The translations under genes were made by a program, and so were the position numbers. From NCBI GenBank assembly GCA_963663365.2, contig CAXXIH010000003.1, positions 372,001 through 436,000 on the forward strand: a stretch of 64,000 nt of DNA. The letters are read 5' to 3'. The stretch's first letter is position 1, and the number at the start of each line of letters is the position of its first letter. Shown piece after piece: positions 8,265 to 16,771 of this stretch. Source of the stretch: G963663365 sp963663365. GTDB lineage: Bacteria > Hinthialibacterota > Hinthialibacteria > Hinthialibacterales > G963663365. The notes below the pieces were generated by a model that saw only the letters and a list, made by a program, of their open reading frames with translations, was not told the DNA's origin and ran no database searches.

Positions 8265-8666
8265 TTACGCCGCGAATCTTCGATGGCGTGCTGATTTTGC
8301 CTTCTTGGCTCCTATCATAGGACTGCTTTCCGGCCAAGAATTTTTGGGCTGAATGTGCTTTGAAACCGCGCCCTTTCCTTCTCGCTTCAAAAAGCGATCT
8401 ACTGCCGTTCCAAGTTTGGCTTGCTCAGGATTGATATCCCGGACACGCATAAAATGGATCAATTCTTCTTTGATCCAACGCTCGATTCGGCAGGTTGAAA
8501 CATCAAGTTGTAAGGCCATGTCTTCCAGACTGATACCTCCCTCTTCCCGCAGAATTGCATGGGCTTTGCGCAGCAGACTTCGGTCTTCCAAAAGACAGTC
8601 CGGGCAAATCCCCCCCCAACGTATGGCTTTAGTCTTGCCACAATAAACACATGAAAACAGTTGCAT
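8265..8666 (-). CDS. Small zinc-ribbon plus helix-turn-helix protein (YvyF-like)
   Basis: About 133 residues from ATG 8666 (MQLFSCVYCGK). A four-Cys zinc ribbon (CVYC and CPDC) is followed by a helical segment with GISLEDMALQLDVS and a CRIERWIKEELI recognition-like helix, then a basic, probably disordered tail. This layout resembles the YvyF/TIGR03826 flagellar-operon proteins of Firmicutes, but no flagellar gene is near, so the name is only by resemblance. A longer frame opens at 8696. Role unknown; nucleic-acid binding is inferred. Confidence 0.65.
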   Translation of the reverse strand: MQLFSCVYCGKTKAIRWGGICPDCLLEDRSLLRKAHAILREEGGISLEDMALQLDVSTCRIERWIKEELIHFMRVRDINPEQAKLGTAVDRFLKREGKGAVSKHIQPKNSWPESSPMIGAKKAKSARHRRFAA

Positions 8667-8900
8667 TTTTGGCCTCCGGATGCGACTCAATGTCACAACT
8701 ATCGGCCTCTGACAAAAAGATTAAGCCCGGTGAGACGAGATTGCTCAATCCATTGGGAATGGGCCGCCAATGGGAAAACTTTTTCACTCCCAAAGGCCGA
8801 AATGGGAAGGTACTGTTTCGGCAAACATGCCCGCCATGTGTTGTGGCGAGCCGCTCACGAGTATTGGGGATTGTTAACGTCCTGCAAAATAAATGTTGCT

Positions 8901-11330
8901 TTACCGATCCAAGCGAATGAATGAGACGGTGATATCTTTGACCTTGCTAAATGTAAGCGGCGCGGGATGCAGCTGCCCTTCAGCCCACGCCTTCTTCTGG
9001 TCCAGAAAATTTTCACTTCCGGGAAGTTCACTGTTGCCCGGTGGTAAAAGGCTGAGAGCGGAATCCACATCAGCCAATGAAATCCATTGTGTATAAGATT
9101 CCGCGGCCTGCGATTGCACTGTATGCCCATCCCAAACATGAAGCGCCGGGAAGGTTGTGTCCCATTTCGGATTCAATGAAGGCAGACGGTCCAGGCTGCT
9201 CATGTATTCCAAAGGGCGCTTTGTGAGTTCCGCCTCCAGCTGTGCGGCCCATGTCGATGGATCCTTGCCGTAGCGCTTTTGGCAGGTTTCAAGACCGATG
9301 GCGATAGAATCATCCACATAGTCGATCTCGGGCTGCCCCAAAATCTCTTTTTTATTCATACATTCTTCCAACGTTTGGCAAAAACGAACCAATCCTGATT
9401 CTCCGCCGCCATAACGCGCCAGCGGTGTGCCGAACATGCGGAAATTAGTGACCATGTGGTGTACAATGGGATAGCCCGCCTCACGCAAATCCGCTTTTGC
9501 CCCGTTTTCCAGCCATGGTTTTAGAACTTCAAGGGCTTCTGCCGTTTCCTGAGTAATTTCCATCTCTTTCGATTCAGCAATATACACAGCGGCTTTTACG
9601 ATGGTCCGTTTGGCCGGATTGGTGGAATCGAAATGGATTGCCAACACATCTTCCGGCGTGAACTTTCCCTCTTTGGCATTGAGCAGTTCATAGACACGCC
9701 AAGAGCGTGTGCTATGGCCGCTGCTGCCGGTGCCGCCCGGCTGTTGAGAAGGATACCAAGATTGAACCGGACGGTGGTTTCCGCTTGCGATCCACCCTCT
9801 TTGGGGATTAAAGACATGTGGCAACAGCTGATGGGGAATATAGCCTTGCCATTCATGCTCCGACTTTGAGCCATCATGTACGCTTTGTCCTCCATTTTTT
9901 GCATGAATAGATCGAACTGGTATGGCTGCCTGCATCCAATAACCGATATCGCCGTTTTTATCGCCAAACAACATATTGACGCTGGGGAAACTCCATTTTT
10001 CCAAAGCCTTGGCAAATTCATGCACATTTGCAGCGCGCATGATGCCAATGACGGCTTGAGATGTATCTTGGTCTTCCAATGCCTGAGGCACTCGATGCAG
10101 CGCATACTCTTTGCCTTCTTCTGTGCCATATACGAATTGTGTAAATAGCGGTCCATGATGGGTTTCCCGAACCTTAAGCGGGACAGCATCGCCGTCTCGG
10201 ACTTTGAGAGTTTCCTCAAAGACGCGCATCGGCTTCCATTCGCCATCATAAAGGTAGCGATCAGGATGCTCCGGGCTGGTTTCCAGAATAAACAGATCAG
10301 CCTGATCCTCTCCTAAAGCGGTGACACCCCAAGCCACGTTTCGAGTCCAGCCAATAAGCAACAAAGATGAGCCGGGAACACCGATACCGCGTGCGTCGAT
10401 ACGGTTACCTTTGACATGGAATTCGTAAAACAGTGCCGGATTCCTTATTGGAGTTTGCGGATCGCTGACCAACACCGATGAACCCGTGCTTGAACGTGCG
10501 CCGCCAACAACCCAGGCGTGGCTGAATTTAGGTGATGTCTCGCTTGATTGTGTGTCTTCTACAGGTCCATAGCCATGTTTTTCCGCAAATCCGAGGACTT
10601 CGGCAATCCAGGCTTCATCCACATCGGCCCGCTGTACCACAGCAGCGTCTTCATCGACAATTTGAACCGGCGCTTGCCTCTGTTCGCTGCTTTCTCCGCG
10701 TTGCGCCGTCTGGTTTTGTTGTTGTCGTGCATTACGGCCCTGTCGATTGCCCGTTTCCTGTCGTCGCGGTGCGTTGCGCCGCATCATGGCATCCCGCGTG
10801 CCATCGTTACTAAAGAAATGTGAAAGCCGGTACCAGCAAGCGATAGAGTCTGCCGGTGTCCATGGTTCGGGCCTTAGGTTGTACTTCTCAAATAGCGGAT
10901 TCAGGAATTCCGGCTGGTCGCGAATAAAGGCATTAACGCCGTCGGCGTATGCCTGCAACAGAGTCAGTGTGTCTTGATCCAGTTGTGCGGCGATTTTTTG
11001 TGCGTGACGGTGATAGCCCAAGGTGCGCATGTACAAGTCAGATTTCAGCGCTGTCTCGCCCCGTTTGGTCAGTTCGATATCCCCCAAAGTTTCCGCCAGC
11101 CTGCCCTGTACGAACCGCCGCGATAGTTCCATCTGGAACATGCGGTCTTGAGCCGAGGCATACCCCAAGCCGTAAAATGCATCGTCATCAGTATCTGCAA
11201 AAATATGAGGCACGCCCCATTGGTCTTTAAGTATCTGTATGGTTGCCGCCTCCGCCGATTCCAAGCCTATCCATAGCATGCTTACTGCCAAACCGGCGAT
11301 TCCAAGAATCTTTATTCGACTCCATTGCAT
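8901..11330 (-). CDS. Penicillin acylase family (Ntn hydrolase) exported protein
   Basis: This 809-residue precursor has a signal peptide (residues 1-29, ending SAEAA). Family members are exported, self-cleave into alpha and beta chains and hydrolyse amides such as acyl-homoserine lactones or beta-lactam side chains. The alpha part has WGVPHIFADTDDDAFYGLGYASAQDR and the beta chain would start at Ser270 in KFSHAWVVGG, equivalent to the SNxW nucleophile. SDPQTP, a LLLIGWTRNVAWG stretch and a GDKNGDIGYW segment also fit. The spacer before Ser270 contains a Gln/Arg/Asn-rich low-complexity insert at about 184-220, longer than usual, perhaps the excised linker. Substrate cannot be deduced. It stands alone on the minus strand. 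Confidence 0.92.
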   Translation of the reverse strand: MQWSRIKILGIAGLAVSMLWIGLESAEAATIQILKDQWGVPHIFADTDDDAFYGLGYASAQDRMFQMELSRRFVQGRLAETLGDIELTKRGETALKSDLYMRTLGYHRHAQKIAAQLDQDTLTLLQAYADGVNAFIRDQPEFLNPLFEKYNLRPEPWTPADSIACWYRLSHFFSNDGTRDAMMRRNAPRRQETGNRQGRNARQQQNQTAQRGESSEQRQAPVQIVDEDAAVVQRADVDEAWIAEVLGFAEKHGYGPVEDTQSSETSPKFSHAWVVGGARSSTGSSVLVSDPQTPIRNPALFYEFHVKGNRIDARGIGVPGSSLLLIGWTRNVAWGVTALGEDQADLFILETSPEHPDRYLYDGEWKPMRVFEETLKVRDGDAVPLKVRETHHGPLFTQFVYGTEEGKEYALHRVPQALEDQDTSQAVIGIMRAANVHEFAKALEKWSFPSVNMLFGDKNGDIGYWMQAAIPVRSIHAKNGGQSVHDGSKSEHEWQGYIPHQLLPHVFNPQRGWIASGNHRPVQSWYPSQQPGGTGSSGHSTRSWRVYELLNAKEGKFTPEDVLAIHFDSTNPAKRTIVKAAVYIAESKEMEITQETAEALEVLKPWLENGAKADLREAGYPIVHHMVTNFRMFGTPLARYGGGESGLVRFCQTLEECMNKKEILGQPEIDYVDDSIAIGLETCQKRYGKDPSTWAAQLEAELTKRPLEYMSSLDRLPSLNPKWDTTFPALHVWDGHTVQSQAAESYTQWISLADVDSALSLLPPGNSELPGSENFLDQKKAWAEGQLHPAPLTFSKVKDITVSFIRLDR

Positions 11331-11500
11331 AACATATTCTCCATGACGTCCCGATTTGACATTCCCGTCGACCGGAAGTGCCCGATAATCGCCCTCAAGT
11401 TATAGATGCTCTTCAGAGCAGACGGCCTGCCCCTTGCGGCCTTGTATCACAAAACCGAAGCCCTAAGATAGTCCCCCTTGTGCAGGGAGAACTGCACCCC

Positions 11501-11573
11501 GGGCCACTGGCTCAATTGGTAGAGCAGCGGACTCTTAATCCGTTGGTTGCAGGTTCGAGTCCTGCGTGGCCCA
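11501..11573 (+). tRNA. tRNA-Lys (anticodon CTT)
   Basis: A complete cloverleaf can be drawn. The acceptor GGGCCAC (11501-11507) pairs with GTGGCCC (11566-11572), with discriminator A at 11573. The D stem is GCTC/GAGC, the anticodon stem GCGGA/TCCGT holds loop CTCTTAA, and the T arm is GCAGG-TTCGAGT-CCTGC. Anticodon CTT reads AAG lysine codons. The 3' CCA is not encoded. Confidence 0.97.
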
Positions 11574-12009
11574 CTCTGATTCTATTGGACTTACAAATTC
11601 TTATCCTGCCGCTTCTCTTCCCCATTTTTTTCTCACCTCTATTCCATCTCCTCATTCTGCCCGGTTTTAGATTCTCTTAAATGGAAAATCCATATCAGGC
11701 CGTTTCGGTGTACGGTCAATCAAGATGCCGGCTGATTTTGGATTCGCAGCAAAACACGTTCAATGCTTCAGGTTCTACAACATCTTACTTCATTGATTGA
11801 ATGTATTATTGGCTGGACTGCTGATGCGGATCATGTGGACTCTTTCTATGATAGTCAAAGACTTATAGAGACCGATCTGTTGTAATAGAGATTGTCGCTG
11901 TTTGATTCCGGACCGAATGCATAAACCGGGTTGTGTTCGGTTCATTCGAAAAAACAAGACTTGCCTTTGCGCATGAAGCAATGCTTCAAAGTTGGTTGAT
12001 CAATCTGAT
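11574..12009. other. Intergenic region without recognised gene
   Basis: This stretch of about 430 bases separates tRNA-Lys from the phosphatase remnant. Only short frames occur on both strands, none with a ribosome-binding site or recognisable motif. It may be further decayed sequence of the pseudogene that follows. Confidence 0.5.
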
Positions 12010-12302
12010 GTGTGCCGATCTTTTCTTTCAGGTATTGGCTTTGCTGCGAGTATATTATGACTACGAACGTACTTGGCCCGATTCGTATGAACAAGATCGA
12101 TCCGAAAAAGGGAGTCATCTATGTTCAAACCGGCGGTCGCGGCGGTGGGTTGGAAAATTATGCTCCGACTCGATCCTGGTTCACGAAGAAAGTCCATCGT
12201 GACCACCATTTCTGCCTGATTAACATCTATAAAAATCAGCTGATGTTCCAAGCCATCGACTGGAGCGGGAACCTGTTCGACACGTTTACGATGGATAAGT
12301 AG
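12010..12302 (+). pseudogene. C-terminal remnant of a metallophosphoesterase (purple acid phosphatase-like), frameshifted
   Basis: Two overlapping frames together read like the end of a calcineurin-type/purple acid phosphatase. In one frame the bases up to about 12085 give YYDYERTWP, the family signature usually preceded by GH-x-H. The second frame then continues as PIRMNKIDPKKGVIYVQTGG, and further on an ARxHHF-like KVHRDHHFCLI and FQAIDWSGNLFDTF end. The expected GH-x-H metal residues are not readable, and no N-terminal domain is found upstream. A small ATG frame (12057) exists but starts inside the signature in the wrong frame, so it is a by-product of the shift and not a gene. Confidence 0.75.
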
Positions 12303-12327
12303 TTGCTCTTTTAGATGTGTGGTAAAC

Positions 12328-12366
12328 GGCGGTCTTCCTTTGTTAAGGGATGCCGCCATTTCTTTT
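12328..12366 (+). terminator. Terminator-like hairpin after the phosphatase remnant
   Basis: GGCGG (12328-12332) pairs with CCGCC (12353-12357), with inner TTCC/GGGA pairs, followed by ATTTCTTTTT. It suggests that a complete plus-strand gene once ended here. Confidence 0.55.
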
Positions 12367-12804
12367 TAATTTGGAATTAATTTTGACCTGTGCAATACAA
12401 ATCGCCCTATGGCAACTGCTTTAAAAGCTGATACTGTTTGTGCAGTATTGGTTATGCATTGATGCTTAATTACTGTGTAGAGTTAAGGTTGTTACACAAC
12501 CTGTGATAACTTCCCCCAACAGTATCTTTGTGTTTGCTTGTTTATTTTGTTGCAATATGCAATATCTTGTTCCGTTTCTACCTTTATGAACTCTTTGGCA
12601 ATGCACGCCAATACATGCCTATGCATTTGTGTTTGTATTTTGATATGCAAGCACAAGAAGTTGCTCATTTGCAATTTATTTTCAGTTGAATTGTTTTCTG
12701 TACTGGAGAAAAAAAACTACTGTGCTATAATTTGAACATCGTCATAACACACCCATTCACTTTTGCTTATTAGACATAAACCGCTGCTACAAAGAGGGTG
12801 TACT
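12367..12804. other. AT-rich leader region upstream of the radical SAM gene
   Basis: About 440 bases, very AT-rich, with no coding frame of quality. It holds the extended -10 promoter listed at 12723. Confidence 0.6.
12723..12731 (+). promoter_or_regulatory. Extended -10 promoter for the KamA-like gene
   Basis: TGCTATAAT carries a perfect TATAAT with a TG one base upstream, the extended -10 form, about 75 bases before the ATG at 12805. No good -35 is seen at 17 bases, which this promoter class tolerates. Confidence 0.5.
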
Positions 12805-14154
12805 ATGCGAACCGCTGCTGCAACAATTCAATCAGTTGGTACCCGTTATCGGACTTTTTCTGCAAAGAAGTTCCGTGCCTATACGCTTGGGAATATAAAC
12901 GAACTCACCGGTTTCCGCCATCTGCCGGAAACTGCCAGGCGATCTGTAAGGATTGCCGGAAATGTCTTGCCTTTCAAAACGAATAATTACATAACCGATG
13001 AATTGATCGATTGGGAACGTGCTCCTGAGGATCCGTTGTTTTTATTGACGTTTCCGCAACGTGAAATGTTGCACCCGCCGCATTTCGAGCGTATGGCTGA
13101 GGCTTTAAGAGATTGCGAAAGTCTGACCACCATTAAGCAAACCGCCAATCAGATACGTTTGGAGCTTAATCCCAATCCGGCCGGGCAAAAATCTCAGAAT
13201 GTACCTCGGTTGGATGGTGAAATTGTCGAGGGGTGCCAACACAAATACAACGAAACCGTTCTCTTTTTCCCCCGCGAAGGACAGACCTGCCACGCCCATT
13301 GCACGTTTTGTTTCCGTTGGCCGCAATTTACGGGATTGAAAGAACTTCGCTTTGCGGCAAAAGAGACTGAACGATTGGTGGAGTATCTACGCAGGCATGA
13401 GGAAGTAACGGATGTATTAATCACTGGTGGCGATCCCCTCTTTATGACAACGGTGAATCTGGAACGCACGATACAGGCCATTCTCGATGCGGATATTCCG
13501 CATGTTCAATCGATCCGGATCGGAACAAAGGTCTTGTCCTTTTGGCCATATCGTTTTCTGACCGATCCCGATGCCGGGTTGCTTCTCGATCTTTTTTATC
13601 GTGTGAATGACAGCGACAAACAGTTGGCGCTTATGGCCAACTTCTCGCATCCACGCGAACTGGATACCGATGCGGTACAAGAGGCCGTGTACCGGATTTT
13701 GCGGACCGGAACACAAATACGCACACAATGCCCGATCTTACGGAATATCAATGACGATCCTCAAATTTGGGCGGCAATGTGGCGCAAACAAGTGAATATG
13801 GGGTGTATTCCTTATTATATGTTTATCGCCCGGGATACCGGGGCACAACATTATTTTGGCGTTCCCCTGACTGATGCGTGGCGCATTTTCCATGAATCCT
13901 ACAAGCAGGTTAGCGGCCTGGCTCGGACGGTACGTGGTCCGGTTATGTCAACCACACATGGGAAAATCCAGGTTTTGGGTGAAATGTCTTTGAGTGGGGA
14001 TGCGCAGAAAAAATTTGTGATGCAATTCCTCCAATCCCGCAATCCCGATTGGGTGACACGGCCGTTCTTTGTTGACTTCGATCCTGAGTTGAACTGGATT
14101 GATGAGGATGCCCTGCGTAAGGCCAATCCGGATTTTATTGACTTTGGCGCATAG
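12805..14154 (+). CDS. KamA-family radical SAM aminomutase-like protein
   Basis: About 449 residues. This family includes lysine 2,3-aminomutase and the EF-P modifying EpmB, which use S-adenosylmethionine, a [4Fe-4S] cluster and PLP. The cluster motif is CHAHCTFC (C-x3-C-x2-C), flanked by the family stretches NPAGQKSQNVPRL, LFFPREGQTC and CFRWPQF. VLITGGDPLFM is the radical SAM glycine motif, and RIGTKVLSFWPYRF and CPILRNINDD follow. It is longer than EpmB, and the CFRWPQF segment belongs to the KamA-like subgroup of unknown substrate. ATG 12805 was chosen for the AAAGAGGG just upstream; the frame opens at 12763. Single-gene transcript with a strong promoter. Confidence 0.9.
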   Translation: MRTAAATIQSVGTRYRTFSAKKFRAYTLGNINELTGFRHLPETARRSVRIAGNVLPFKTNNYITDELIDWERAPEDPLFLLTFPQREMLHPPHFERMAEALRDCESLTTIKQTANQIRLELNPNPAGQKSQNVPRLDGEIVEGCQHKYNETVLFFPREGQTCHAHCTFCFRWPQFTGLKELRFAAKETERLVEYLRRHEEVTDVLITGGDPLFMTTVNLERTIQAILDADIPHVQSIRIGTKVLSFWPYRFLTDPDAGLLLDLFYRVNDSDKQLALMANFSHPRELDTDAVQEAVYRILRTGTQIRTQCPILRNINDDPQIWAAMWRKQVNMGCIPYYMFIARDTGAQHYFGVPLTDAWRIFHESYKQVSGLARTVRGPVMSTTHGKIQVLGEMSLSGDAQKKFVMQFLQSRNPDWVTRPFFVDFDPELNWIDEDALRKANPDFIDFGA

Positions 14155-14746
14155 GCATCGACAACAACTGCACAGATTACGCATCCATCTTTTTGTCGTC
14201 ATCGATATCGAGCCGCTTCTACTCGAAATAGTCGCGCTCCATCCATTCCCTCGTCGATAATTGTGTTCCTAAGTATTATGATCTGTTGCTTTGGATTGTA
14301 ACTTTGCATTGATTGGATTTTGTGAGAATTGTCCACAGTTTTTATGGCAAAAGAATGCACGTCCGGCATGAGAAAAATCTCATCATCAGAACTTATGTCC
14401 AAATAAATAAGCATGTTATGCTTTAATTCGCTGACATAACTCTAGTCTATGATGTTTGGCATCTCCAAACTGTGTCATGATGAGTTTTCATTATTGGAAA
14501 TGAAATTGAAAATTCTGTTAGGAATATGGTTGACAGGTGAGCGCCTTTAACATTAATATGTATACACATTAATACATCTAGTTGTTGTCTTAATTGACTA
14601 GGATACCTTGATGGTATGAGGAACCACTTGAGATTATTAACTTGCTGCCGTTTTGCAGGGGACATTTCAAAGGGCTTAACAGAGGAATCCGCTTTCCACT
14701 GATTGGCTATATCACATCACTCAATAACATAGGAGGCTGAGGACTA
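14155..14746. other. Long intergenic region before the secreted-protein cluster
   Basis: This gap of 590 bases holds no coding frame with a start signal. It contains a candidate sigma-70 promoter (listed) and an AGGAGG ribosome-binding site just before 14747. The distance implies a leader of about 180 bases. I see no clear riboswitch. Confidence 0.55.
14530..14559 (+). promoter_or_regulatory. Candidate sigma-70 promoter
   Basis: TTGACA (14530-14535), an 18-base spacer and TAATAT (14554-14559). The -35 is perfect; the -10 matches four of six. It would drive the gene at 14747. Confidence 0.35.
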
Positions 14747-16069
14747 ATGGTTAAACGCTTAAGTGCATTATTTGTGATGGTGGCTCTTTTCGCGCCGTTC
14801 GCGATGAGCCAGGAACTGCAGACCGTCTTTTGGACTGACCATAATGACGATGGCTCTGTTCTTCCAATTTTAATTAAGAAAGGCCGGACGCTTGATGCCG
14901 AAGGCACCGAAGTCGGCTCATGGCTTGATGGTACTCGTACACAAGATCGTTACATGGGACTTCGCCGTTATGATGACGAGCGGTTGCTGCTCGGAGTTCT
15001 GGCCAACGGCATTAATGAGAATGATCCTGAAGACAATCAGGCATTGGCTGCTCAATATCCGGACCGTTCCCTCATTTGGATTAGCGAAGCTGATGGACGT
15101 CCTATGGGAGTGGCCCTAAATATCGGCGTTACACCTGTTACGCCGACGGAAGCCTATACAACGGCGTATGGTGCTTCGATTTCTTTCTTTATGGCCTTTG
15201 ATGTTTCTGACGATGGTTATGTCTATGTTGCATTTGGCGAATACATTCTTCGTTATGCACCGGATGGCGCGAACGGCTTCACCGGCCCAGAAATCGTCTT
15301 CCAACTTGATGTCGAACAGTATGGTCCCGAAGATTGGGGCATTTCTGCTTTTGAAGTCACCGGCAGTGGCCCAAGCACGCAGATTAACGGCGGTCAAAAT
15401 GGCACCGGTTTTCTGATTGAAACCACGGACGGCAATAATTTTGAACTGACACAGACGTACAGTCGTACCGGCTGGCCGCCCCTTGGCGGTTGCCAGAGCC
15501 AAATCATCCGTGGGCCTGAAGGCGGTTTTGACGAATGGATTTTTTCTTCCGGCTACGGAAACAACAGCGCCGGTAACGATTCATCCTTCTATCGCCTCTA
15601 TCGTCCTATCGATAGCCCTGGCGATGTGTTTGCCGATGATAGTGAGTTCTTTAGTGCCCAAGGTATGCCGGATGCCGGTGACCTGGACTATCGTGCCAAC
15701 TACATTGGTGATGTCGGCGGCGCCGATGGCTTGCCTTACATTGTGGCTTATAGCACTCCAAGTTGGGACTCAAGCGTCAAAACCTCCCCCGGTTTCCTCG
15801 CGCTGCATGATGTCAGTGCCAGCGCCTTAACCGGTGAAATGGATGGGGCTTACATTTCGAGCCTCCAGTTGGATGTTTACACAACAGAAGAATTGCGCCT
15901 GCCGACCGTGACCACGTCATCTTGGTATGGCACGGAAGGTGTTGTTGAAGTAAATATCCCAAGCACGGCCGCGCCGGGAGCGAGCGAAGTCTTGCTTTGT
16001 GGTGGTATTTATGGATACGGCCGCTTCACCGTTGGTGATACCGATGTTAATGACTGGTCGATCTACTAA
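14747..16069 (+). CDS. Secreted protein of unknown function
   Basis: This 440-residue protein has a clear signal peptide (residues 1-21, MVKRLSALFVMVALFAPFAMS). No known domain is recognised. The rest is rich in Gly, Asp and Tyr with few cysteines and repeated short beta-type stretches such as DDGYVYVAFGEYILRYAPDG, suggesting a beta-propeller or other all-beta fold. An excellent AGGAGG lies 9 bases before the ATG, and a strong terminator follows the stop, so it is a monocistronic, probably well-expressed product. It could be an S-layer or surface-associated protein, which is only a guess. Confidence 0.8.
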   Translation: MVKRLSALFVMVALFAPFAMSQELQTVFWTDHNDDGSVLPILIKKGRTLDAEGTEVGSWLDGTRTQDRYMGLRRYDDERLLLGVLANGINENDPEDNQALAAQYPDRSLIWISEADGRPMGVALNIGVTPVTPTEAYTTAYGASISFFMAFDVSDDGYVYVAFGEYILRYAPDGANGFTGPEIVFQLDVEQYGPEDWGISAFEVTGSGPSTQINGGQNGTGFLIETTDGNNFELTQTYSRTGWPPLGGCQSQIIRGPEGGFDEWIFSSGYGNNSAGNDSSFYRLYRPIDSPGDVFADDSEFFSAQGMPDAGDLDYRANYIGDVGGADGLPYIVAYSTPSWDSSVKTSPGFLALHDVSASALTGEMDGAYISSLQLDVYTTEELRLPTVTTSSWYGTEGVVEVNIPSTAAPGASEVLLCGGIYGYGRFTVGDTDVNDWSIY

Positions 16070-16101
16070 GCTGGATGCTTAATGATCGAGTTGAATTTTC
16101 G

Positions 16102-16130
16102 GGGGGCATCCAAAATGGATGCCCCCTTTT
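16102..16130 (+). terminator. Rho-independent terminator
   Basis: A perfect 10-base stem GGGGGCATCC (16102-16111) and GGATGCCCCC (16117-16126) with loop AAAAT is followed by TTTT. It ends the secreted-protein transcript. Confidence 0.93.
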
Positions 16131-16174
16131 ATGTTTAGTTTTATTTCCATTCATTTGGGAATCATTTATCCACA

Positions 16175-16771
16175 ATGAAATCTTCCGCTTTTACGCTCAT
16201 CGAATTATTGATTGTTGTGGCGATCATCGGGATTCTCGCTGCTATTGCCGTTCCGAATTTCCTTAATGCGCAGGTCCGTGCACAGGTTTCCCGTGCGTAC
16301 TCGGATATGCGTGCCATCGGCGTGGCGGTTGAGAGTTATACCGTCGATGGCAACCGTGTTCCCATCGGCTATACCGAAGGAGCACTCCTCGGTTTGTGGG
16401 ACAGCGATCACCGTGGCAATGCGTACCATGCGTTAACTACGCCGATTGTCTACCTCTCTTCGATCCCATTCGATCCTTTTGTCGAAAAGCGTCCGGGTGG
16501 CTATCGCGATCCCATCGGCACAGATACCTATCGCTACTACTGGTATGGAACGTTTTATGGAAACTATGCCGGTTACGATGAGGTTCGTGCTATGGGATAT
16601 ACCTACATGAACCGTTCTATTGGGCCGTCATTTATTGAAGAGCCGCCCTACGAGATTGAAATATTCACGAAGCGGCTCAGCGCCAATATTTACGATTCAT
16701 CGAATGGGCTCAAATCGCAAGGCTATATCTTTCGTACAAACAAGGGATTTTATCGAGGTGGGGGAAATTGA
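16175..16771 (+). CDS. Type II secretion-type pseudopilin
   Basis: A 198-residue prepilin. A five-residue leader MKSSA precedes the cleavage/methylation site (F6) and the hydrophobic helix FTLIELLIVVAIIGILAAIA, with mature Glu5 present. VPNFLNAQ follows, a hallmark of the large pseudopilin-like families of Sumerlaeota, Planctomycetes and relatives. The globular part is Tyr-rich with few cysteines. Prepilin peptidase cleavage is expected. No secretion ATPase or assembly gene is in the window, so it must use machinery encoded elsewhere. Its TGA overlaps the TTG of the sialidase gene, indicating coupling. Confidence 0.93.
   Translation: MKSSAFTLIELLIVVAIIGILAAIAVPNFLNAQVRAQVSRAYSDMRAIGVAVESYTVDGNRVPIGYTEGALLGLWDSDHRGNAYHALTTPIVYLSSIPFDPFVEKRPGGYRDPIGTDTYRYYWYGTFYGNYAGYDEVRAMGYTYMNRSIGPSFIEEPPYEIEIFTKRLSANIYDSSNGLKSQGYIFRTNKGFYRGGGN

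Noticed and set aside
11356..11389. TTGACA...GATAAT promoter for tRNA-Lys
   Set aside because: Spacer is 22 bases and the position is over 110 bases before the tRNA; too weak to list.
12057..12302. Small ATG-started gene of 81 codons
   Set aside because: It begins in the wrong frame inside the ERTWP signature of a metallophosphatase; the sequence is the shifted end of a pseudogene.
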